Source: Gemmatimonas sp. (lineage in GTDB: Bacteria > Gemmatimonadota > Gemmatimonadetes > Gemmatimonadales > Gemmatimonadaceae). From it: a stretch of DNA of 64,000 bases. Where the stretch lies: NCBI GenBank assembly GCA_011390805.1, contig JAABRT010000003.1, positions 1 to 64,000 on the forward strand. The letters are read 5' to 3'. Below are positions 9,019 to 16,828 of this stretch, piece by piece (the first letter of the stretch is position 1; each line of letters starts with the position of its first letter). The notes under the pieces were generated by a model. The model searched no databases. It worked only from the letters and a program-made list of their open reading frames with translations, and was not told the DNA's origin. The position numbers were made by a program, and so were the translations under genes.

Positions 9019-10776
9019 ATGACCCGATTCCTTCCCGTCCGTCATACGGCCGGCTGGTTGACCATCGTGGCGACCTCCGCATTCCACGCGTTTGCGGGCA
9101 CGTCAGGCGCACAGACCGCCGGCGAACCACTTTCGAGTGGATACCGCACACATGCCCGGCTCGTCGCCACCATCGATTCCATCCAGCGCGCTCATCCACA
9201 ACTGGTTTCGGCGCGTGTCATCGCCACATCTCCCGGTGGTCGCAGCGTGCACGTCGTACGCGTGGGACCGGGCGGTGATGCGGCCAACGCGCGTCCTGCC
9301 GTGCTCGTGGTGGCCAATGCGTACGGCCCGCACCTGGTCTCGAGCGAAACCGCAGTGCGCATGATCGGCAACATGGCCGCCGGATACGGCGCTGATGCTG
9401 ACACCAAAGCACTGCTGGATCGCACCACGTTTTATGTGGTGCCGCGCGCCAATCCCGACGCTGCCGAAGCGTTCTTCTCGGCGCCGCTTTATGAACGCCC
9501 TGGCAATCAGACGCCGTACGATGCCGACCGCGATGGCAAGGTCGATGAAGACGGCCCCAACGATCTCAACGGCGATGGCCTGATCACGCTCATGCGCGTG
9601 GAGGATCCGGCCGGTGCGTGGATGGCCGATTCGCTCAATCCGCTGCTGCTGCGCCGCGCCGATGCCACGCGTGGTCAGCGCGGCAAGTATCGCATGTACA
9701 CGGAAGGCCGAGACGTTGACGGAGACGGTGAGTTCAACGAGGACGGCCCCGGTGGTACCGACATCAACAGCAACTTCCCCAACTTCTACAAATACTTTGG
9801 CGAAACATCGGGCAACTGGCCGCTCTCCGCGCCCGAAGCGTGGGGCATCGCTGAACTGTTTCAGACGCATCAGAACATCGCGATGGCCTACGTGCTCGGT
9901 CCGCAGGACAACCTGAACACACCGTGGACCGGTCGTCGCGTGCCGGGCATCGGCGGCAGCCCGCAGGGCACCTCAGCCGGTGGACCATTTACCGCAACAC
10001 TGCCCGACGACGATCCCTGGTTTGCCGAAGGCAGCCGCGTCTTCAAGCGCACCACCGGCTGGCAGCGTGGTCCAAGCACCGGCGCCGGCGAAGGTGATGT
10101 GCTCTCGTGGATTTATTATCACATGGGTCGTCTGGCCTTCGGGTCACGCACTTGGTGGACACCCGATCTGCCGGCCGATTCATCGCGCCGTGGCGGCAAC
10201 GCAGCCGGTGCCGGAACTGATCCTCTGGCCACGGAACGTCAGTCGTTGCGCTGGCTCGAAGCCAATCGACCGAACGCGCTCGTGCAGTGGACGCGCGTTG
10301 AGCATCCCGATTTTCCGGGACAGGTTGTGGAGGTCGGTGGCATTGCACCGTATGCCACACTCAATCCGCCCGCCAGCGAACTCGATTCGCTGGGCGCGAA
10401 GCACACTCGCTTTGTCGCTGAACTGGCCGGCATGCTGCCACGACTCGAGCTGCGGGTGGCCAGCGTGGAAGCCGTTGGCGCACGTACGTGGCGCATCACA
10501 GCGCATGTCGCCAACACCGGATTCTTCCCCACGCTCTCAGCAATGGGCGCACGCGCAAGATGGGCGCAGCGCATTCGTGTTGATCTGAAGACAAGTGCCG
10601 GACAGGAAGTGGCATCGGGACGCACCATGCAGCTGTTGAATCCGTTGCGTGGCAGTGGCACGAGCACCGAACTCACGTGGGTGGTCGTGGGTGCAGCCGG
10701 TTCCACCGTTACGCTTTCCGCAGCTTCGCCCGTTGTTGGTGAAGCCAGTGAGACGATCACCCTGCGCGCACGGTGA
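9019..10776 (+). CDS. M14 carboxypeptidase-like exported protein lacking catalytic residues
   Basis: This has a Sec-type signal (LTIVATSAFHAFAGTSGAQT) and an M14 zinc-carboxypeptidase fold colinear with the next gene, but the active site is gone. Where the paralogue has the zinc pair H-S-N-E, this protein reads Y-G-P-H. The third zinc His (SYHNSG in the paralogue) aligns to a Gly (AYVLGPQ). The catalytic Glu (FSNELF) aligns to FGSRTW. It also carries two acidic Asp/Gly loops (DADRDGKVDEDG, DVDGDGEFNEDG) like EF-hand or thrombospondin type-3 calcium loops. A C-terminal beta domain follows (VASVEAVGARTWRITAHVANTG). It probably works as a non-catalytic partner or substrate binder. The stop overlaps the possible GTG start of the active paralogue. 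Confidence 0.75.
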   Translation: MTRFLPVRHTAGWLTIVATSAFHAFAGTSGAQTAGEPLSSGYRTHARLVATIDSIQRAHPQLVSARVIATSPGGRSVHVVRVGPGGDAANARPAVLVVANAYGPHLVSSETAVRMIGNMAAGYGADADTKALLDRTTFYVVPRANPDAAEAFFSAPLYERPGNQTPYDADRDGKVDEDGPNDLNGDGLITLMRVEDPAGAWMADSLNPLLLRRADATRGQRGKYRMYTEGRDVDGDGEFNEDGPGGTDINSNFPNFYKYFGETSGNWPLSAPEAWGIAELFQTHQNIAMAYVLGPQDNLNTPWTGRRVPGIGGSPQGTSAGGPFTATLPDDDPWFAEGSRVFKRTTGWQRGPSTGAGEGDVLSWIYYHMGRLAFGSRTWWTPDLPADSSRRGGNAAGAGTDPLATERQSLRWLEANRPNALVQWTRVEHPDFPGQVVEVGGIAPYATLNPPASELDSLGAKHTRFVAELAGMLPRLELRVASVEAVGARTWRITAHVANTGFFPTLSAMGARARWAQRIRVDLKTSAGQEVASGRTMQLLNPLRGSGTSTELTWVVVGAAGSTVTLSAASPVVGEASETITLRAR

Positions 10777-10781
10777 CCGCC

Positions 10782-12581
10782 ATGAATCACGCCTCAGCTA
10801 TGACTCGATCATTCTCCCGCACTCTTCGCGCCGTTTCGGCGGCTTTGCTCTCAACGGCCGTCGTGAGCGCATCGCTTTCGGCGCAGCAGCGTCCCGGCGA
10901 TCGCATTCCACTCAACGGTGCACTTGAAGCGCTGGGTTCTCCGCGTAATCCCAAGGTCCCGATTCTCTGGGACCGTTGGTACGACAGCGATCAGATTCGT
11001 GAAATCGGTGAGCGCCTGGCGCGTGCGCACCCCGACTACGTGCGTGTATCATCGCTCGGCAAGAGCTTTGGCGGCAAAGACATCACGCTCATCACCGTGA
11101 CCAATTTCAAGGTTGGTGACGCTGACAAGAAGCCGGCCATGTGGATTGACGGCAACATTCACTCCAACGAAATCCAGGGCAGCGAGTTCTCGTTGTACAC
11201 CGCGTGGTATCTGGCGGAGATGGCGGGACAGGTTGCAGCGGTTGACACGATCCTGGCGCAACGCACGCTGTACATCGCGCCCACGATCAACCCAGACGCG
11301 CGCGACGAATATCTCAAGCAGGCCAACACCGCCAGCTCACCGCGCACCGGTGTCGCCCCGCGCGACAACGATGGTGATGGCTTGATTGACGAAGATGGTG
11401 CCGATGACCTCAACGGCGACGGTCACATCACGCAGATGCGTCGTCGCAATCCGAACGGTCGCTTTATTGAAGCACCGTACGACAAGCGCATTCTTATTCC
11501 CGCTCCGCAGGGCACCAAGGGTGAGTGGGACATTCTTGGCCAGGAAGGCATCGACAACGATGGCGATGGCCAGGTGAATGAAGACGGCATTGGCGGTTAC
11601 GATCCCAACCGCAACTGGCCGTGGCGTTGGCAGCCGCAGTATGTGCAGGGCGGCGCTGATTGGTGGCCGGGTTCACTGCCCGAAACACGCGCGGTGATGA
11701 ACTTCGTCATGCAGCGCGACAACATTGCCGGCGCACAGAGCTATCACAACTCGGGCGGCATGCTGTTGCGCGGCCCCGGTGTGCCGCAGGATGAATACCG
11801 TCCGCAGGACGTCGCCGTGTACAATCAGCTCGGACGCACCGGCGAACAGATTCTGCCGGGCTATCGCTACCTGATCGTGTGGAAGGATTTGTACACGGTG
11901 TGGGGCGGCGAGCTTGATTGGTTCTACGGCGCGCGCGGCGTGCTCACATTCTCCAACGAGCTGTTCACGCCCTTTTTGTACTTCAATCGCACCCAGGGCG
12001 ATGGACGTCCCGGTGGCCAGGAAGAGTCGTCACTCTTTGACCGCTTGCTGCTGCTCGGCGAAGCTTTTGTACCGTGGACCAAAGTGCAGCATCCGCAGTA
12101 CGGCGAAGTCGAAGTAGGTGGCTTCAAGAAGAACTTCGGACGCGTGGAGCCGGGCTTTCTCATTCAGAGCGACGCGCACCGCAACATGATGTTCACGCTG
12201 TATCAGACGTCCGAAATGCCGCTGGTTGAAGTGGATTCAATTGAGACACGGTCCATGGGCAACGGACTCACCGAAGTCACGGCGATTGTCATCAACCGCA
12301 AACTGGCGCCTACGCACACGCAGCAGGACGTGGAGAACAAGATCTCACGTCCGGATCATGTCACGCTCACTGGTGGCAAGGTGATCACGGCGTTCCGCGT
12401 GATCAATACGCTGCAGAACTTCACGGTGGAGCAGAAGCTGGATCCGGCGGTGATCAAGCTCGACAACATTCCCGGTGGTGGCACGCCGGTAACGGTGCGC
12501 TGGATTGTTGAGGGCAACGGGCCGTTTACGGTGACTGTCGATTCGCCCAAGGGTGGCTCGCACAGCATGCGGTCACGCTAG
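10782..12581 (+). CDS. Exported M14 family zinc carboxypeptidase
   Basis: A zinc carboxypeptidase that removes C-terminal residues or trims peptides outside the cytoplasm. The zinc-binding H-x-x-E is in GNIHSNEIQG near residue 127, the third ligand His in AQSYHNSGGM, and the catalytic Glu in FSNELFTPF. A signal peptide lies at RTLRAVSAALLSTAVVSASLSAQ. Two calcium-type acidic loops (DNDGDGLIDEDG with LNGDGHITQ, and DNDGDGQVNEDG) sit inside the catalytic domain. The C-terminus is a beta domain. The start is uncertain: GTG 10773 overlaps the upstream stop by 4 bp, and ATG 10782 or 10800 are also possible. It is co-transcribed with the inactive paralogue upstream and followed by a perfect 28-nt stem. 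Confidence 0.85.
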   Translation: MNHASAMTRSFSRTLRAVSAALLSTAVVSASLSAQQRPGDRIPLNGALEALGSPRNPKVPILWDRWYDSDQIREIGERLARAHPDYVRVSSLGKSFGGKDITLITVTNFKVGDADKKPAMWIDGNIHSNEIQGSEFSLYTAWYLAEMAGQVAAVDTILAQRTLYIAPTINPDARDEYLKQANTASSPRTGVAPRDNDGDGLIDEDGADDLNGDGHITQMRRRNPNGRFIEAPYDKRILIPAPQGTKGEWDILGQEGIDNDGDGQVNEDGIGGYDPNRNWPWRWQPQYVQGGADWWPGSLPETRAVMNFVMQRDNIAGAQSYHNSGGMLLRGPGVPQDEYRPQDVAVYNQLGRTGEQILPGYRYLIVWKDLYTVWGGELDWFYGARGVLTFSNELFTPFLYFNRTQGDGRPGGQEESSLFDRLLLLGEAFVPWTKVQHPQYGEVEVGGFKKNFGRVEPGFLIQSDAHRNMMFTLYQTSEMPLVEVDSIETRSMGNGLTEVTAIVINRKLAPTHTQQDVENKISRPDHVTLTGGKVITAFRVINTLQNFTVEQKLDPAVIKLDNIPGGGTPVTVRWIVEGNGPFTVTVDSPKGGSHSMRSR

Positions 12582-12605
12582 CAGTCCTCCAAGATCTGTG
12601 CGGGG

Positions 12606-12678
12606 GCGCCCCACGCCTGTCCGCTGCGCGGCTCAACGGCTAATGCCGACAGCCGCGCAGCGGACAGGCGTGGGGCGC
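12606..12678. repeat. Perfect 28-nt inverted repeat, likely terminator or REP element
   Basis: The arms 12606-12633 and 12651-12678 are exactly complementary over 28 nt with a 17-nt loop. They begin GCGCCCCACGCCTG and close with CAGGCGTGGGGCGC. The element lies 24 bp after the M14 stop and 53 bp before the end of a convergent gene, so it could terminate both transcripts. No T run follows, so Rho-independent termination is not certain. The length and perfection are also typical of mobile REP-like palindromes. Confidence 0.75.
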
Positions 12679-12730
12679 TTTGCGCGTTTGGCGGACTGCG
12701 TGCGAGGGCCGCTTGCTGCGCTCGCGGATG

Positions 12731-13354
12731 CTAGAAGTAGAGCGCGGCGCGGATTCCCACTGGACCGACGGTGATCTGCATGGTCGAGACGGTGATATCG
12801 GTGTCGGAGTCGTCGATGCTGGTCCTCGCTCTTCGCGCTGCAAGGCCGTAGTGCGCACCGAGTGAAAGGTTCTTCGTCACCATCCACTGCGCTCCGAAAT
12901 CAGCGAACAGCCCGACAGCGTTGGTGCCCTGCACCCGGCCGGGATTGTTATTGAACGCCTGCTCCTGACGTTCATTGCTGGCGAGCGCACCGAATGTGAA
13001 GTGCTGTAGAACGTCACCGGCCAGCGGGCGGTACCAGCGTTTGCCGAACTGTACCTCGATCTGCCGGACGCTGGTCTCTTGCGCGGACGGTTGCGATGGC
13101 AACGACGGCGGCGCGTTGACGTCCCGATCGGAGGACTGCCAGGAGCCTTGCACCTGCCCGACCCATGCGCTGTTGGGTGAAGAAAAGCGCAAAAGCCCCA
13201 AGGCGTTGCCGTTAACGGTGAACTCGGCGCCCCACTGACCGGCGCGAAACACTGTGCTGTCCGAAACCTGGGCGTGCAGCGGCGCGACGCTGAGCATGAG
13301 CGCGGCAGCAATCGCAGCACGGGCGATCGGATGTGACAGTCGAATGCGGTGCAT
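12731..13354 (-). CDS. Exported outer-membrane-like protein, paralogue 1
   Basis: The start is set at ATG 13354 (MHRIRLSHPIARAAIAAAL), preceded by a GGAG at about 6 nt and followed by a signal peptide ending at LHA-QVSDST. The mature protein has alternating aromatic and polar strands (GAEFTVNG, SAWVGQVQGSW, EVQFGKRWYRPL, HFTFGALAS) and ends in Phe (ALYF), as outer-membrane beta-barrels do. It is a tandem paralogue of the next gene, sharing FRAGQWGAEF, RWYRPL..DVLQH and the QWMVTKNLSLGA/MWMVTRRLSLGA blocks. Function is unknown. Confidence 0.65.
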   Translation of the reverse strand: MHRIRLSHPIARAAIAAALMLSVAPLHAQVSDSTVFRAGQWGAEFTVNGNALGLLRFSSPNSAWVGQVQGSWQSSDRDVNAPPSLPSQPSAQETSVRQIEVQFGKRWYRPLAGDVLQHFTFGALASNERQEQAFNNNPGRVQGTNAVGLFADFGAQWMVTKNLSLGAHYGLAARRARTSIDDSDTDITVSTMQITVGPVGIRAALYF

Positions 13355-13407
13355 GTGACTCCGTGAGGGAGGTTCAGAAATCGCGATGAAAGAGAGTTGC
13401 GAACCAA

Positions 13408-14061
13408 TCAGAAAAAGAGCGAGCTTTGCACGCGCATATCGCCGGCGGCGAAGCGCGTGAACGTGCCTCGCGACTCCGAGCCCGCAAAGGGCACTTTCTC
13501 TTCGGTGAAGCGGCCGAGTGTGGCTTGCGCGGTCCACGTGGCACCAAGCGATAGCCGGCGTGTCACCATCCACATCGCGCCTACCTCGGCGTACACACCG
13601 CCTACGATCGAACGCAAAGCGTCGTCTGGCGCGGCACGACGGAACCTCGTCGATCGTGTCGCGCTGGCGAGCGCGCCTACGGTGAGATGCTGCAGCACGT
13701 CAGCTGTGAGTGGCCGGTACCACCGGTGTCCCAGGCTGAGTCCGGCGTCCTCGAACTGCTCGTGTGAAAGCGAGACACCGAACAGGCCGAAGTTGAGCGA
13801 ATCTGTGTCGCCGCCCCAGTCCTGCAATCGCCCGCGGACGGACGCCACCCAGGCTCGGGTGGGCGTAGAGAACCGCTGCACCCCAAGCCCGGCAAAGCTG
13901 CCGCCAAAGGAGAACTCGGCGCCCCACTGGCCAGCGCGGAAGATTGTGGAGTCCGATGGCTGGGCTTGAAGGAGCGTGGCTGGCAGCACGAACATAGCAA
14001 CAGCGGCGCACAAGGCGGTACGCACGATGACGGCTGCGGCACTGGGAACAGATTGTCGCAA
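13408..14061 (-). CDS. Exported outer-membrane-like protein, paralogue 2 (TTG start)
   Basis: I place the start at TTG 14061, because the leader GGGAGTCACTTGCGAC is nearly the same as GGAGTCACATGCACC in front of paralogue 1, with A replaced by T at the start codon. The alternative ATG at 14154 would add about 31 residues without coding character. A signal peptide follows (VRTALCAAVAMFVLPATLLQAQ). The mature protein mirrors paralogue 1 (DSTIFRAGQWGAEF, GHRWYRPLTADVLQH, MWMVTRRLSLGATW) and ends in SLFF, typical of a barrel C-terminus. The pair looks like a recent local duplication that has since diverged. Confidence 0.65.
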   Translation of the reverse strand: MRQSVPSAAAVIVRTALCAAVAMFVLPATLLQAQPSDSTIFRAGQWGAEFSFGGSFAGLGVQRFSTPTRAWVASVRGRLQDWGGDTDSLNFGLFGVSLSHEQFEDAGLSLGHRWYRPLTADVLQHLTVGALASATRSTRFRRAAPDDALRSIVGGVYAEVGAMWMVTRRLSLGATWTAQATLGRFTEEKVPFAGSESRGTFTRFAAGDMRVQSSLFF

Positions 14062-14188
14062 GTGACTCCCGGCTTTGACTTTTTTGCAGTGGAGCAATCC
14101 TGGGCGGGGCGCTCGGAACCGAGCGCAGGTAGCTTCGCCCAACATATACCTCACACCGGCCGGGATGTGCCCTGCGGCCTGACGGTGG

Positions 14189-15010
14189 TCAGGCTGCGCG
14201 TTGCGACGATTCTACGCTGCGCGCCAGTCGCCGCCGCACCTGCAACCACGCCGCAAAACCCAGCGCGCCAAGCAACACAAAATCAATCGCACCAAACGCA
14301 ACACCGGCCGCGAGCAGTTTGGTGCTGCCACCGCTGCGCATCGCGTGACCGAGCACGCCGCCGTACACCGCGAGCGCAGAAAGCGCCAAGGTCAGGCGCC
14401 ATCCCTCAGTGCGTGCGCGCGGCGCCAGCACAGTTGGTGTGAGGCCTCGCCAGCGCCACAGCAGTCGATGCTGTACGATGTACGAACACATCGCCACACT
14501 CGCGGCGCCCAACCCCACGGTGAACCACAGTTGCAGTGCGTCATGCAGCGGCACGGCGCCGCCCGGATGCGGCACCAGCGTACGCAAGAACGGCAGGTGC
14601 GCCACTGCCCAACCGGAATGTCCGCCGTGCGTAATGCCATCCAGTGCCCAATGCGAAAGCGCGCCCACATAACCTGAGAAGGCGACGCCAAGCCACTCAC
14701 GCGCTGACGAGGGAGCACGCAACGCCGAAAGATCATGCAACCGTAATCGCGGATGATCGCGCACGAACGGCAGCACGGCCGGCACCAACAGCGTGGTGAC
14801 CAGCCACACCAGCAACAGCGTGACCGGCACGCTGAAGTAGAACTGCGCGCCGAAGGTGTGGCTGAACAGCCAGTCATCGTGCATGCGCCCGATGAACTCA
14901 AGATCCGGGGCCATGCTGCCAATGCACAACGCCAAACCGCTGAACGCATGCGGCCATCGCATTTTCAGTGGCAACACCAAAGCCTGATGCGCGAAAATCG
15001 TTGCGGGCAC
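14189..15010 (-). CDS. DUF4184 family membrane protein
   Basis: A GTG start at 15010 is supported by the ribosome binding site GGGAGAAGAA just upstream. The 273 aa protein begins MPATIFAHQALVLPLK and has the conserved GSMAPDLEF near residue 35, as in DUF4184 (metal-dependent-hydrolase-like membrane proteins). A second motif SHWALDGITHGGHSGW lies near residue 118. About six hydrophobic helices are visible. Related membrane proteins carry His/Asp clusters in the first helices, which are also seen here. The biochemical activity is unknown. Confidence 0.75.
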   Translation of the reverse strand: MPATIFAHQALVLPLKMRWPHAFSGLALCIGSMAPDLEFIGRMHDDWLFSHTFGAQFYFSVPVTLLLVWLVTTLLVPAVLPFVRDHPRLRLHDLSALRAPSSAREWLGVAFSGYVGALSHWALDGITHGGHSGWAVAHLPFLRTLVPHPGGAVPLHDALQLWFTVGLGAASVAMCSYIVQHRLLWRWRGLTPTVLAPRARTEGWRLTLALSALAVYGGVLGHAMRSGGSTKLLAAGVAFGAIDFVLLGALGFAAWLQVRRRLARSVESSQRAA

Positions 15011-15265
15011 TTCTTCTCCCTAAAAGCGAGACTCAGAACATCCACTTGCTCTTGAGAGTCGGCCGGCAGTGTGAGCGTCGCGCGACGGCAGTGCGACAGC
15101 TACGTCTTCAGCGCGCAACGAATGCGTGACGGGCGCATGGCCCGGACCCGCGCCATACGGCGTGACTACCGGGAACAGCCGGATCGGACGCGCCAGTCAA
15201 CAGCCCGCATTGGCGCACCGTAGATTCTGCACAGTCCCCCACCTCGCTTATTACCCCAGGATTCC

Positions 15266-16738
15266 ATGCTACAGCTCCTTGCCGGGTACGTCGCGCGCGC
15301 TCGCCGGTCCCGCTACACAACGCTTGGTGCGTCGGCGATTGTCTGCGCGCTCACCGCCAATCCGTTAGTTCATGCGCAGCGCCCCACGCTCTCCGCCGCG
15401 GTCAGGCAGTTTGTCGCGATCGATACCAGCGTCGTTGCACTGACCAACGCCCGGGTGATTGACGGCACGGGCGCTCCGGCGCGTGACGGGCAAACACTGA
15501 TCATTCGCGACGGGATGATTGCCGCCTTGGGCAACACGGCGTCCACGCCGGTGCCACCGGGTGCACGCGTGATTGATCTCACGGGAAAGTCGGTCATCCC
15601 CGGTTTGGTCATGCTGCACGAACACCTGTACTACCCAACCGGAGGTGGCACCTACGCCAATCTCTCGGAAAGCTTCGCACGTCTCTATCTCGCGGGTGGT
15701 GTGACCGCCATGCGCACCGGAGGCAATACCAACGGCTACGGCGAGCTGTCCATGCGTGATGCCATCGCGCGCGGAGAGAAGGCAGGACCGTGGATAGATG
15801 CCACGGCGCCGTATCTGCAGATGCGCGGACTCTCCATCGGGCAGATGTACAACCTCAAGGATCCGGCCGACGCACGCCGCATGGTGAACTTCTGGGCCGA
15901 TGCGGGCGCAACGTCATTCAAGGCGTACATGCACATCAGCCGCGATGTGCTCAGTGCAGCCATTGATGAGGTGCACAAGCGCGGACTCAAGATCACGGGA
16001 CATCTCTGCTCTGTCACACTCGCCGAAGCGGCCGCGTTGGGTATCGACAATGTCGAACACGCCTTCTTTGCCGCCACCGATTTCGTCAGCGATAAGCAGC
16101 CCGATATTTGCCCCGGACAGAATACAGGTCAACGCGCGCTCGCCAACGTGCAGCCAGTCGACCCGCGGTTCACGTCGTTGGTGCAGACCCTGATTGAAAA
16201 CAACGTTGCCCTGACGTCCACCCTGGCCGTGTTTGAGACTTTCACTCCCGGACGTCCGCTGCCGCCCGGTCTTGACGTGCTCACGCCGCAACTGAAGGAG
16301 TTGTATGAGGCGCGCTATACCAACACACAGCGCAATGCCAACTCACCGTACGCCACGCTCTACCCGCGAGCCGCGGCGCTGGAGGTCGCATTCTCGCGCG
16401 CAGGCGGTCTGCTGGTTGCCGGCACCGATCCCACCGGAGGCGGGGGAGTAGTTGCCGGTTTTTCCAACCAGCGAACGGTGGAACTGCTGGTCGATGCCGG
16501 TTTCACTCCACTCGAAGCGCTGCGTATCTGCACGCTCAACGGTGCCACCTACCTCGGGCTCGCCGACCGCATTGGTTCGCTGGCGGTAGGCAAGCAGGCC
16601 GATCTCGTGGTCATCAACGGCGATCCATCCACCACGGTGAGCGACATCAGGAAAATGGAGCTCGTGTTCAAGCAGGGCATAGGCTACGACCCGGCCAGAC
16701 TGATCGCGTCGGTGTCGGGACGGGTGGGGCTCTTTTAG
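15266..16738 (+). CDS. Exported amidohydrolase family protein
   Basis: A signal-type N-terminus (LGASAIVCALTANPLVHAQ) is followed by the amidohydrolase fold. A small beta domain (VVALTNARVIDGTGAPARDG) precedes the metal-binding HEH in GLVMLHEHLYY. Further putative ligands are a Lys in SFKAYMHISRD, His in KITGHLCS and DNVEHAFF, and Asp in LVAGTDPTGGGG. The C-terminus ends in the expected GSLAVGKQADLVVINGDPS strand. Enzymes of this class hydrolyse amides or dipeptides such as Xaa-Pro; the exported form beside S9 peptidases suggests peptide turnover, which is inference. Confidence 0.85.
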   Translation: MLQLLAGYVARARRSRYTTLGASAIVCALTANPLVHAQRPTLSAAVRQFVAIDTSVVALTNARVIDGTGAPARDGQTLIIRDGMIAALGNTASTPVPPGARVIDLTGKSVIPGLVMLHEHLYYPTGGGTYANLSESFARLYLAGGVTAMRTGGNTNGYGELSMRDAIARGEKAGPWIDATAPYLQMRGLSIGQMYNLKDPADARRMVNFWADAGATSFKAYMHISRDVLSAAIDEVHKRGLKITGHLCSVTLAEAAALGIDNVEHAFFAATDFVSDKQPDICPGQNTGQRALANVQPVDPRFTSLVQTLIENNVALTSTLAVFETFTPGRPLPPGLDVLTPQLKELYEARYTNTQRNANSPYATLYPRAAALEVAFSRAGGLLVAGTDPTGGGGVVAGFSNQRTVELLVDAGFTPLEALRICTLNGATYLGLADRIGSLAVGKQADLVVINGDPSTTVSDIRKMELVFKQGIGYDPARLIASVSGRVGLF

Positions 16739-16828
16739 TCAGGAGGTGGCACCTCTCCGGGCCTCTCGTTCCGTCAGGGGCGCCAAGTCCGTAACTTCCC
16801 GTGGTACTTTCCCTCCCGGAGAACCCCC

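Noticed and set aside
15011-15265. Minus-strand frame 15108..15320 in the gap before the amidohydrolase
   Set aside because: Short, with no RBS or domain; the gap is read as a promoter region of two divergent genes.
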